A stretch of DNA of 64,000 nt from Amyloporia xantha (lineage: Eukaryota > Basidiomycota > Agaricomycetes > Polyporales > Adustoporiaceae): the NCBI GenBank assembly GCA_036971615.1, contig JAYKKR010000019.1:678545-742544 (forward strand), read 5' to 3'. The first letter of the stretch is position 1. Each line of letters opens with the position of its first letter. The notes below the pieces were generated by a model. That model was not told the origin of the DNA. It saw nothing but the letters and a program-made list of their open reading frames with translations, and made no database searches. The translations under genes and the position numbers were made by a program. Positions 1-10,634 of the stretch are shown piece by piece.

Positions 1-661
1 TCTGAAGCTCTTTCACGTTGAAGTTGCTCACTCCGATGCTCCTGCACAGGTAAATTTTAGTCCGACCACACCAGAGCTGAGCGTCTTCAAACACACTTGG
101 CCAAGCCGTCCCTCTGGATCTTCTCCATCTTCTTCCATATGGTCGGGATGTCCGGGACAGCCAGATCGGGACCATGGATGAGGTATAGGTCGACGTAGTC
201 GACGCCCAGCTAAACACCACCCAGTCAGCAAGGCTCTACAGCTCACCTCAGATGTGAGTACTGACGTAGTCGCAGCTATTGCGAATGGATGTCTCGATGT
301 CCGCGCGGCCCGAGTATTTCGTGGTTATGTACACATTCTCTCTGGGAACACCACTGGCGCGAAGCGCAGCGCCCGCTTCGGACTCATTTCTGTACACTTG
401 TGCAGAGTCTGTAGGTACCAGCATGAGTAATATCATCACACGGCGGGATACAGTGTAAATATACTGACCGAGGTGGGTGAACCCTACAGAGAGCGCCTGG
501 TTTACATTGTCGATCGTCGCCTGCCCGTTGCCCAGCTTCCAAGTACCGAACGCTATGCTCGGAATGGTCGTTCCTAGACTCTTCAATGATCAGCATGCCA
601 GCCGTCATGAGGGATTCAGACTGTACTGACCGTCATTCAGCGTGATATGTTCCCAAGGCAT
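1..661 (-). CDS. Aldo/keto reductase, 5' part (cut by window start)
   Basis: NADPH-dependent oxidoreductase of the AKR superfamily; only the N-terminal part lies in the window. I place the ATG at 661 (MPWEHITLND, the usual beta-hairpin start of AKRs). Exon 1 is 661-631 and exon 2 begins at 580. Reading on through short introns, three of which start gtcag, gives IPSIAFGTWKLG, HLDSAQVYRNE, ITTKYS and LGVDYVDLYLIHGPD. All four catalytic tetrad residues are therefore visible: Asp and Tyr in HLDSAQVY, Lys in TTKYS and His in LIHGPD. The last visible exon encodes AKSIGVSNFNVKELQ, the conserved GVSNF turn. Substrate cannot be told from sequence. The gene continues beyond position 1. No disabling change is seen. 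Confidence 0.85.
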
Positions 662-1831
662 CTCAGTCGACTCGAAGGCACCGTGCAATGGACGTTCGGA
701 TGAAGTCCACTACGTGCTCATAGACCCTGTACATCTTACTCCGCAGCACCCAGTCGAGCAGTAAGTATTCTCGATAATGCGAACTCCACATTGAATACGG
801 TTCAGTCACGGATTGTGAGTAGAGATACGCCAGGGTTTCCCCTTGAGGATTCCACATGACTGCATCTCATACCCAGGTACAGATGGACTGACAAATATGA
901 CCATAGAATCTGCAAAACAGACCGAGGATATCACCTTCTGTCGTGTTCGGACAGCCATACTTATGTCGCAAGCTAATCTCGCACAGACCTACAGTACGTA
1001 GTTGCCACTTTACACGTGCCATGTTTCCATAATGGGTGTCGGAGACTCGAGGCCCGAGGGCGTACTCGCTGATGCTGATCGAAGGCCATGTCGCCGAGAT
1101 TCGTCTCTAACCCTGCTGCTCTTGTGAGATTACGAGCCTGGGATTGCAGGACGTCAGCTGTGACGAAGCAGAACGACAATGCGGCGGCGAAGAGATGTCG
1201 ATGCAATGGTTACTTTGTAAAGATCAAAAGCAATGCGCCGGTGCTGTCCAAGAACCCTGACTGCGCCACTCTTTGGCGTATTCCTGTGCTGCCTATGGCA
1301 TGATGGCTTAGAATCTGCGGCTGGAGGGAAGACCTTTGCATACCTGGGAAGGTTATAGGGTTCAATTCAAGCGCTGAAGCAAGGCTATGTCAGTGAGTCA
1401 TAGGATCGTTGTGCGTGCCGGAACGAGACCACAGAGTGGAACTTTCAATCTAACATGAGGCAGCGGATAGTAACTAGCTTACTGGAAATGCACAGGTCAA
1501 CGAAATACATGTGTCCGATATCTAGGCGCACGGAAGGCCGACTTGGAGCGCCCTATGAGACAAGAGGAATTGAACTTCGAGATGTGAGGATATAACTCTA
1601 CAAGTCCTCGCACTTTCTACGGTGCGCCCGCACTGCCATGCTGCTTATCGCTGTGCGTGGCTTTATTGACAGCTGTGTGACATCTAGAAACCATGCTCCG
1701 GATCCTGTGGGCCTCTGAGCGTCAGCGTACCGCAGTCATATAAGTGCGTTGAATGTCCTTTTCCTTCAGTACACTTACCACCGATCTCATCGATCCTACA
1801 ACAGCACCTTTGAACGTCCTATTCGGTCAGA
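662..1831. other. Intergenic, no supported gene
   Basis: Between the aldo/keto reductase start and the first F-box gene I find no convincing coding unit. A minus-strand stretch at 973-1206 encodes a hydrophobic, signal-peptide-like N terminus (HLFAAALSFCFVTA), but it has no ATG in frame and no recognised continuation. From about 1421 onward the sequence is the start of the duplicated F-box unit and recurs near 5266. Confidence 0.4.
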
Positions 1832-3301
1832 ATGGCTCCATCTAATCGTCGCAAGCGCAAAGGCGAAATCATGATGTATATTGGGCTCCGTAAGTGTTGT
1901 TACACGACATTGCTACGGGAAGTATCTAGATCACGCTTCGTTTGCAGAGCTAGGCAGGCAGCTCAAGGCGAAGTCTAGACATGCGCCTTCCAAGCCACCG
2001 ACTCGGAGGCTGCTGCCAGAGCTACCGATCGAGGTTTGGGAACGGGTGATTGACTACCTCTGGGCCGCTATTCCGGACTTACAGGCATGTGCATGCGTCT
2101 GCCGGCAGTGGACCCCAAGGAGTCGAATGCATCTTCTTGCACGCCCTTGGCTGACTGCCTCATGGCAGGTAGCTCGACTGGCGAAGAGCATCCGGTCGAA
2201 TCCTCAAAACGCTGAGGAGCTCGAAGAGGTGGTGATCGCAGGCGGGTCAGCCTGGAACGACCGCCAGCCAATCCCGCACCTCGGGACATTCGCAGCGATG
2301 TTAGCAGGGAGGCTACCCTCCATAACGCAACTCAATATCGTTCGCGCGAAGTGGCAGTCTGGATCGATGCACCCGCATGTCCTTCTCCATCTCTCCTCGT
2401 TCTCCTCTATCAATTCACTTACCCTCCATGACGTCACCTTTCCCACCGTGCGAGTCTTCGGGCGCCTCGTCTGTGCACTACCAAGTCTACGCAGCCTCTG
2501 GTGCTATAATGTGATGTTTTCCATGCGCGGTTTCGACGCGGGCACCTTCCACAGACCTCAGTACACGAAAGTCCTCAACCTCTCTGTGGACGGAGACGGG
2601 ATGGGAGATCTCATCCACTGTCTTGTCACCAGTAAAATCGCCACGACCCTCGAGTATATCATACTAGATTCGGAGCGCATGAATTGCCAAAAGGCTATCC
2701 GCATACGCGATGTAGATGATCTTGGAATACCAGATCTGCTACAGGCCGCTGCAACTTCCCTTCGTGCGTTGGACATAAGTCTCTGGGACCCCAAAGCGGC
2801 TCACGCTGATGCACAGCAGAATGCCAGCCTGGATCTTGTTCGCAACATCCACCTTGAATCTCTCATCCTGCCGATAGAAGTGGATGAAAATGCGAGATAC
2901 ACATGGATATACTCTGTCCTTTCCAGCGTCTCCTCCCAAAAGCTCAAGAAGATATTCATATTGATCGACCTTCGCCAGGAGCATGACGAGGAGATTGTGA
3001 ACAGGATCATGAAAGTCCTTTCCTTACCTTTATGTGCCTTGCTCGATGGACTTCTGTCCCCTACCCAATTCCCTTCTCTCTCAGAGGTCCAATTCAGGCT
3101 CATGGCTAGTGATGTTGGGGTCATCCCGGATGGGCAGGAGTGGTCGGAACAAATATCATCGCGATTTCCGATGTTATATTCAGAAGGTATCCTTTCGTAA
3201 GTTGTTTAAGATCACATGCGATCTCTGTTCCTTTCTGACGTCCTCTTAGGACTGCCGTTGATGTCATCGACGCTCTAGATGATTTTCGATTGAATGTATG
3301 A
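1832..3301 (+). CDS. F-box-like domain protein, copy 1
   Basis: Probable substrate-recognition subunit of an SCF-type ubiquitin ligase, as inferred for agaricomycete F-box proteins. Predicted exons are 1832-1889, 1948-3196 and 3250-3301, giving 452 aa. I chose the ATG at 1832 because the first intron (gtaagt..tttgcag, 58 nt) removes an out-of-place stretch and joins MAPSNRRKRKGEIMMYIGL to QLGRQLKAK in frame. The F-box-like motif LPIEVWERVIDYLW lies near residues 48-61, followed by ACACVCRQWTPRSRMHLL, the usual second half. The rest is a variable LRR-like region (LPSLRSLWCYNV, TTLEYIILDSERM). If the last intron is not used, the protein stops at 3200. Substrate unknown. A near twin lies 3.9 kb downstream. 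Confidence 0.8.
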
Positions 3302-3849
3302 GCTTATCCATACTATCAAATGGCATGGGGCGAAGCTGTCTGTGCCTCCAGTCTTCCGACAGCGAGGTAGAAGGAGAGTAGACTGTCCAACCAGTCGCAC
3401 CGCTGATCCGCTATGTCCGCAAAACATCGAAAATAACATGTAGTACGAGAATTTCTCAGTCAACTTCGACAGAGGGAAGTAAAGGCGGAAGACCCCTTCT
3501 CATCTCGTTTATAGCGCACTACTCCCCTTTCCGATCCTTTTTTGCATCTCGTCGCATTCCCCTGTATTGATGGACTATCAGCACTGCGACGCAGGGGGGC
3601 GGGGCGTATTGAACTCGAATTCACCCCTCCATAGCAATCTTGAATACCTCCAACTGGTCATAGCAGGGGGAGAGTGATACAGGGATCTAGGCCTGTCAGG
3701 TAGCATCTCCGTGGATCACCACGAGGTGCGGACCACACTGCTGACATATCAGCGCTGGACACGTTAGACCCATCCGTGTCAAGGCCAATAAGCAGCGCGG
3801 TTTGAGTCCGCCCTCCTATTATGTATACGAACGGATGTACCGCGCCGCC

Positions 3850-4741
3850 CGCTACGCCCCTTGCAGCCCTCGCTCCCCGTCGAGGTCCGGGAGCGAGTTA
3901 TCGATCACCCACGGATGGAAATGAACACGTTAGGGGCCTGCGCTGCCGTCTGCAGTCAATGGCGCCCACGGGGCCGGTACCATCTTCTCACAAGCCCCGA
4001 GTCCCGGATCCAGAAGCAGGTCATCCAGCTAGCGAGGAGCCCGCAGTCTGTAGACCAATTACAAGAAGCGGCTGCAGTCAAAGAGGTACTATTCTGCAGC
4101 CCCATACGCTGACGCCTGCCCATCCCGTTCATCGGGACGTTCACAGCGATGCTCGCGCGCAGGATGATCCAATACGGCCCCTTACTATACTCTACGCCGA
4201 GTGGAAGCCGGGCGTACTGCACCTGGATGTCGTTCTCCATCTCTCTGCGTTTGACTCGCTCAATCGCCGCCTTCATCCCCTCTACGTTACCTTCCCTACT
4301 ATGCATGTCTTCGGGCACCTCAATTGTGCGCTGCCAAATCTCAATATCCTTGAATGCTGGGACGTCTCATTCACCGCGCCGCCCAGAGAGAAACAGACGT
4401 TCTACAAACGATAATCATCCTCATTGATATTCCATAAGAAAACCGATATAGCTATTATAGAAAAGGTCAAGAACGGCCTTGGAGAGCCTCTGTGCTCCTT
4501 GATTGATGACCTCTTGACGAAAGAGCGCTTTCCCAAGCTCAGGGTAATTCAATTTGTCATGGATATTAGTCCTACTACTGAGTTCCCGTCTGCGAGGGAA
4601 TGGATACAATTCCTGCAATTACAGTTCCCGAAGTTGTATGTGTTCTCTCGTGAGTTGAATTCACTTGACTCGAAGATTACTTCACATACTCAAACATTCG
4701 TATCTCCCCAGCACTCACCTCAAGAGCATCGGTCCCGTTGA
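3850..4741 (+). pseudogene. Decayed F-box-like gene, relic 1
   Basis: Frames on this strand give pieces of the same family: SLPVEVRERVIDHPRMEMNT and CAAVCSQWRPRGRYHLL (F-box half), then YVTFPTMHVFGHLNCALPNLNILECWDVSF (middle), then CSLIDDLLTKERFPKLRVIQF and EWIQFLQLQFPKLY (C-terminal end). These pieces fall in different frames, and the central 100-200 codons are missing. I read it as a frameshifted, internally deleted F-box paralogue. It is clearly more diverged than the two intact copies. Confidence 0.75.
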
Positions 4742-5688
4742 TTGATCCAATGCCATTGTAGTACAACCCTTTCCTCTATTCAATATTGCCGACTCGGAGT
4801 TCGATGAAGGCAGATGGGGGCCGTCCATATTTTTTCCCGATAAATGAATGGTCTACTGTTATCATATAGAACAAGCTGAATGGTATAACTTTAAAATCAC
4901 CACGGGAGATATTATTCGATAATTTAGTGAACCTGAGTGGTACTTTTCGACTTACTTGCACACGCCTACCGGGTGGAGCGGAATGGAGATCTCACCGATC
5001 GTGTCGATCATGCCTGGACCCGGCTAGTCCCTTGACTCCCCGTGCCCAACGTCGCAATGTGCACGGCAGTATCATAACTCAACTCAGTCTCACTGTCAGT
5101 GAGCTGCGCTCGCTCGGTCAGCTACCGCCACAGGTGGGTTCCAATCTTACTGATGGATGAATCTGAACGAATCTGACGTTCCTGAACATTTCTCACGGTG
5201 TAGAGAGCCTGTAGCCTGTAGAACGCGCGCGTTGCGCGCGCGACGCCCATCCTCCAGGGGGTCGTGGGAACGAGACTACGTACGTACCGACATGAGGCCA
5301 CAGAGTGAGACTGTCAACCTTAGATGAGGCAGTGGATAATAGCTAGCTTACTGGGATTGCACGACAGGTCACCGAAATATCTATGTGTCCGACATTTAGG
5401 AGCACGGAAGGCCGACTTATGAGACAAGAGGAATTGAACGCTGAGATGTGAGGGTATATAGCTCTACAACACGAATGTTCTCACACGTTTCTTAGCGCGC
5501 AATACGGCTTATCGCTGTGCGTGGCTGTATCGACAGCTGTGTCAGAAACCATGCTCCGGATCCTGTGAGCCTCTGGGCGTCAGCGCACCGCAGTCATATA
5601 AGTACATTGAATGTCCATTTCCTTTAGCCCACTTTAACCGATCTCATCGATCCTACGACAGCACCTTTGAACGTTCTATTCGGTCAGA

Positions 5689-7134
5689 ATGGCTATATCT
5701 AATCGCCTCAAGCGCGCAGGCGAAATCATGATGTATATTGGGCTCCGTAAGTGTTGTTACACGACATTGCTACGGGAAGTATCTAGATCACGCTTCTTTT
5801 GCAGAGCTAGGCAGACAGCTCAAGGCGAAGTCTAGACATGCGCCTTCCAAGCCACCGACTCGGAGGCTGCTGCCAGAGCTACCGATCGAGGTTTGGGAAC
5901 GGGTGATTGACTACCTCTGGGCCGCTATTTCGGACTTACAGGCATGTGCATGCGTCTGCCGGCAGTGGACCCCAAGGAGTCGAATGCATCTTCTTGCACG
6001 CCCTTGGCTAACTGCCCCAGGGCAGGTAGCTCGACTGGCGAAGAGCATCCGGTCGAATCCTCAGAACGCTGAGGCAGTCAAATGGGTGGGTATCGTAGGC
6101 GGGTTACACAAGCACGACCACCAGCCAATCCCGCACCTCGGGACATTCGCAGCGATGTTAGCAGGGAAGCTACCCTCCATAACGCGACTCTATATCAGTG
6201 ACGCAAAGTGGCAGTCTGGATCGATGCACCCGCATGTCTTTCTCCATCTCTCTTCGTTCCACTCTATAACTGCACTTCACCTCCATGGTGTCACCTTTCC
6301 CACCGTGCGAGTCTTCGGGCGCCTCGTCTGTGCACTACCAAGTCTACTCATCCTCAGTTGTCAAAATGTGACATTTGCCATGCATGGTTTCGATGCGGGC
6401 ACCTTCTACAAGCCTCAGTACACGAAAATCCGCGACTTCTTTGTGGACGGGGACGGGATGGGAGAAGTCGTCCACTGTCTTGTCACCAGTAAAATCGCTA
6501 CGACCCTCGAGTATATCAGTCTAAATTCGGAGCGCACAAATTATCAAAAGCCTATCCATGTACGAGATGTGAATACTCTTGGAGTACAAGATCTGCTACA
6601 GGCCGCTGCAACCTCCCTTCATACGTTGGACGTAGGTCTTCGGGACCCCAAGGCAGCTCGTGCTGATGTACGGCGGAATACCAGCATGGATCTTGTTCAC
6701 AATATCCACCTTGAATACCTTATCCTGCGGATGGAAGTAGACAAAAATGCCAGATACACATGGATATACTCTGTCCTTTCAAGTATCTCATCCAAAAAGC
6801 TTGAGAAGATAGTTATATGGATTGATATCCGCCAGGAGCATGACAAGAAAATTTTACGCAGGGTCATGAAAGTCCTTTCGTTATCTTTATGTGCCTTGCT
6901 CGATGGACTTCTGTCCCCTCGGACGCGATTCCCCTCTCTCTCAGTGGTCCGATTCAAGCTCATGGCTAGTGATGTTGGGGTCATCCCGGATGGGCAGGAG
7001 TGGTCGGAACATATATCATCGCGATTTCCGATGTTATATTCAAAAGGTCTCCTTTCGTAAGTTGTCTAAGATCGCATGTGATCGCTGTTCCTTTCTGACA
7101 CCCTCTTAGGACTGCCGTTCTTGTCACGCTATAG
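5689..7134 (+). CDS. F-box-like domain protein, copy 2
   Basis: Twin of the 1832 gene with the same predicted structure: exons 5689-5746, 5805-7056 and 7110-7134, giving 444 aa. Both introns keep their length (58 and 53 nt) and splice signals. The F-box motif LPIEVWERVIDYLW is identical to copy 1. The two proteins diverge most in the middle, where copy 1 has EELEEVVIAGGSAWND and copy 2 has EAVKWVGIVGGLHKHD, and at the C terminus, which comes from exon 3. Family role: adaptor in SCF ubiquitin ligases; target unknown. Divergence in the putative recognition region with a conserved F-box fits paralogues diversifying in targets, but this is inference. Confidence 0.8.
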
Positions 7135-7287
7135 ATGGTGTTCGATCAAAACATATGATCTTATCCATACTATCAAATGATATGGGGCAAAGCTGTCTGT
7201 GCCTCCAATCTTCCGACAGCGAGGTAGTAGGAGAGTAGACTGTTCGACCAATGAGACAGAACTGTAGCGCACCATCACGCGCCGTCC

Positions 7288-8000
7288 CCTATGCCCTTGC
7301 AGCCCTCGCTGCCCATCGAAGTCTGGGAGGGAGTCATCGATCACCCAAGGATGGAAATGAACACGTTTGGGGCCTGCACTGCCGTCTGGAGACAATGGCG
7401 CCCACGGAGCCGGAAACAGGTCGTCCAGCTAGCGAAGAGCCTGCAAACTAATTCCAAGGAAGCAGCCGCAGTTAAAGAGGTGCTATTCCGCGGCGGCCCC
7501 ATACACTGACTCCCGCCCATCCCAATCATCGGGGTGACGTTCGCAGCGATGCTTGCGCGCAAGATGACACGGCTGCGGCTCGTTGCTTTACTCTACGCCG
7601 AGTGGAAGCCGGGCGTGCTGCATATCTTCCTCCATCTCCCCCCGTTCAAATTGATCGATCACTTTCATCTCGACCTTGACTTCCCCACTGTGCATGTCTT
7701 CGCGGCGGGCACCTCATCTATGCGCTGCCGAGTCTCAATCTCCTCGAATGCTGCGACGTCTCATTCACCGCGCCGCCCCGAGAGGGACAGACGTTCTACA
7801 AACGCAATCTGAATTCCTGAAGGCTTTCTCTGAGTGGGGATGGGCCCGTAGGTACCATCCTCCACTTCCTGGTCGCGACTTCGAGTGCCCATGCCCTCAA
7901 AGGGATCATCATTGGCTATTGGAAATTTCAAGTGCTCGTATTCCTCCGGAACTTACCTCAAGAGTATCAATCCCGTTGATTGGTCCAATGCCATTGTAGT
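7288..8000 (+). pseudogene. Decayed F-box-like gene, relic 2
   Basis: Counterpart of relic 1. It keeps LQPSLPIEVWEGVIDHPRME and CTAVWRQWRPRSRKQVVQLAKSL, then after a frame change TFAAMLARKM, LLYAEWKPGVLHIFLHLPPF and FPTVHVF. The region equivalent to relic 1's C-terminal piece (CSLIDDLL...) is deleted. Stops and frame changes make a functional product unlikely. Confidence 0.75.
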
Positions 8001-8403
8001 ACAACTCTTTCGTTCTCTTCCTCACTGTGTTATCTATTGCCGACTCGGAGTTCGATGAAGAATAGGGACCGTCCATATTTTCTCCGGTGAATGGATGTGG
8101 TCTATTGTAATCATATATAACAAGCTGAATCAAACAACTTTAAAATCACAACGGGAGATATTATTCAACAATTTAGTGAACCTCAGTGGTACCTATCGGG
8201 TGGATCGGAATGGAGATCTCCCCGATCGTGTCGGTCATGCCCGGATCCGGCTGGACCCTTGACACCCCGTGCCCAACGTCACAGGCGACGACCTCGCGTC
8301 TGCCTACCATTCCTCTCGCGTTCCTCTGTAACATATCCATCTACTACACCTACTACCACTACCCAGCCGGTCTCAGAGAATACACTAGTGGGAGGCTGCA
8401 ACT

Positions 8404-9189
8404 ATGTCGAGCGAATCAACAGCGAAGCCGACGTCGAGCGAGAACATCGTCGCACAGAAGGTGCGTGTGCTCTGTGTTCGTGCTATTATTGTAACAGTAT
8501 TGACGAGGTGTGTTAGTATGACCGGTGCTGTAGGTTATGTGTCTCGCTTGGTTAGTATATCGCTAACTGGGTTTCCTGTATACGACCTTGGGTACCTGTC
8601 TTGCTCGACTTCAACTCGATCACGTTCTCTGAACGTATACTTCCTCTGTGGTCTGCATGGGTTGTGTATCCAGTGGCGGATCTCCTTGTGAAGTCGTGCG
8701 TCCTGTTTTACTCGGTCTGATAATGGCATGCTCATTCTGCCCATTGCTCTGTGCCTTACGCCATGGCTCTCTACGCTACACTTTCTGCATCTGCTGCGCG
8801 TCTTCGCTGGGACTTATCATGGTTTCCTTTCGTAAACGCTCATCAACTACAACCCCAATTTGCGACGTTGCGAACAATCCACTCGTGTCATATGTTCGCA
8901 AACGGGGATCTGTCACAGAGGTGTAGGCTTCAGCGCAGGCGTCATCGCATCCGTCATTCTCTTCCGTCGTACGTCCTATCTTTCTTCCTTGCCTTCCTCT
9001 GTTCGCCGTGCTCATCAACACTAATACTCAACAGGCCGCGCGTGGCCCATCGCGCTCGGAACCGGCTTCGGCATGGGCGCAGCATACGCAGACTGCGACC
9101 GGTCGTTCAACCCGGCGCGGATACCAGGCACACGAGTAATTACGGCGGAGGAGCTCGCGGCGATCAGTCTCCCGGGGCAGGGGAAGTAA
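8404..9189 (+). CDS. MIC10: MICOS complex subunit Mic10
   Basis: Small inner-mitochondrial-membrane protein that bends membranes at crista junctions as a core MICOS subunit. Exon 1 (8404-8460) encodes MSSESTAKPTSSENIVAQK. A short exon ending at 8695 gives ADLLVKS. Exon 8919-8968 gives GVGFSAGVIASVILFRR, and exon 9035-9189 gives RAWPIALGTGFGMGAAYADCDRSFNPARI and ends KQ-less at LPGQGK. Two glycine-rich membrane segments (GVGFSAG; GTGFGMG) and the YADCDRSFNP tail are diagnostic. I could not locate the bases for the conserved WDxCL segment between exon 1 and ADLLVKS; it may lie in a micro-exon within 8461-8673, or the sequence may be faulty. The intron after VKS (8696-8918) is unusually long for this window. 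Confidence 0.85.
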
Positions 9190-9586
9190 TACGGGATTAC
9201 ATATGGAGATGGTGCAGAGGGTATGACGGACGGCCCGCAGACCATATAGACAGGAATGCTTTTGTGAAAATTCAGCGGTTGGTGTCTCGTGCCAGACTAG
9301 TATCATACTACATGAGGCTGTCGTATAATAGCTCAGAAGGGACGACCTGAAAGAAATAACAGTACGACTGTGCCTCGCATGCTCGATACTTTAATCGCCG
9401 AGAGCACGTTCGGGCTGCTTTCCCCTGCCGTGATGAGCTCTGCATCCATAAGGTCAGGCCGCACCTCAAAAACAAGCAAAAGCATCAATTCACCTACTAG
9501 CTTCAGTCTGGCTGATCCACGCAACCATGTCCACAAGCCTCAGTAGTTTCTGGCGACCCTCTCCAGATTCATTCCCAACGCCGTGC

Positions 9587-9891
9587 CTAGATATCCACTC
9601 TCCTCACAGGCACGTCCTCCCGCGGTTGGGGCTTGATAGGTATGACCCGCTGGTGCATGTCCACGTCGGGCTGCTCGGGAGAGGGATGCGGGACCGTGCG
9701 GCGGGGCTCACCGAGGATAAGGCGTTTGTAGAGGACAACTATGCGGAAAGGACATGCTCGATGTTAAACATAGGAAATAGATATAGAACGGGAGGTGGAA
9801 CGGGAAACGAACAGGACGTCGCGCCGATGATGGGGACGGTCACGATAATTGTGCGCAGGCGGCGGGCTTGAGGAGAGAGTGGTGGGGCCAT
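9587..9891 (-). CDS. Small single-pass membrane protein, probably mitochondrial
   Basis: Predicted exons 9891-9813 and 9738-9587, giving 76 aa. The start MAPPLSPQARRLRTIIVTVPIIGATSF has a basic stretch followed by one hydrophobic segment. It continues VLYKRLILGEPRRTVPHPSP and ends in a polar tail with PIKPQPREDVPVRRVDI. The layout (short N terminus, one TM, basic tail) resembles small inner-membrane assembly factors, but I do not recognise the family by name. The intron donor is gttcgt, less canonical than its neighbours. It is convergent with MIC10, whose stop lies 400 bp away. Confidence 0.6.
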
Positions 9892-10634
9892 GCTGCCTCC
9901 GCTCAGCTTCGACTCCTTCTGCTGATACAGAGATGTTGGGCCTTTGGTCCAGGAGGTCGGATGTTGAGCGTTGCACGTTGACGGACCCAAGAATTCACGA
10001 GGGACTAATATGAGTTGTTCGCCAAATTCGGAACGCAGTGTCGTTTTGATATTAATTGAGTAAGTTCAAAAACTTGTAAATCTGAATCTCTGGCAAGGCC
10101 TCCTTCAAATTCGCTCGCTCTGAGGTAGGCTGCGGATATTTTGAGCCTGCGAAGGTTGGAGCTGCAGTGTCTACTCTGCAGTGTCTGCTCACGTCGGGAG
10201 ACTATTAGCTCTGCTTATGAGGTTCGCTGCTTCGAAGCATATCTCCTGCGCAGCTGCAGAATCTAACGGAGAGCAGAATGCCTCCTACAATCAGCCCGGC
10301 AATGCCATGGATCCGGGCAGTGCTCTCCGAGTCTTGGGTATATCAACTCAGGGTGCCATAGGATCGCGAACATAATCTATCTACTGGCGACAAGCTCCCT
10401 GCTTCGTGGGGTCTTCAGAAATACAGACTAACGGTGCCTAACCCTACTTTCCTAAAGAAACTCGCTATTACATACCAAGTCGGAAGAAAATGGCCGCTAA
10501 TGTTTCCTCGCCTGAAATTGCAGCGTCTTAGACTGGTCCGAATGCCCAACGCTGCTCAGGATCCTGCATCATAACAATTGATTATCTGCTTATGAGCCTT
10601 GCGGTGATAACAGCTTACATCCAAATCATCCTCA
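9892..10634. other. Intergenic region
   Basis: No gene supported. The part from about 10380 to 10600 contains weak echoes of the downstream flank seen after other DyP copies (for example a GCCCAACGCTGCTC block resembling ACCCAGCGCTGGCTCC elsewhere), so the right portion probably belongs to the duplicated DyP unit. Confidence 0.35.

Larger units (their letters stand above)
1421..5062 (+). repeat. Tandem segmental duplication, unit 1 (F-box gene + F-box relic)
   Basis: This unit and the one at about 5266-8285 align along their length: a promoter block, an intact F-box-like gene, a decayed F-box relative, and a 3' tail ending in CGTGCCCAACGTC. The offset between corresponding start codons is 3,857 bp. 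Unit 1 is longer because its relic and spacer keep more sequence. The 3' end of unit 2 runs into the MIC10 promoter, so unit 2 probably holds the ancestral junction. Confidence 0.8.
5266..8285 (+). repeat. Tandem segmental duplication, unit 2
   Basis: Second copy of the unit described at 1421. Flanking blocks such as GAGGCAGTGGATAATAGCTA and the tail GCCGACTCGGAGTTCGATGA correspond to the same blocks in unit 1. Just before it, at about 5222-5242, is a short GC-rich near-palindrome (GCGCGCGTTGCGCGCGC). Confidence 0.75.

Noticed and set aside
1088..1303. Overlapping plus and minus ORFs around 1.0-1.3 kb, the minus one signal-peptide-like
   Set aside because: No ATG in the attractive minus frame, no recognisable domain, no plausible exon partners found.
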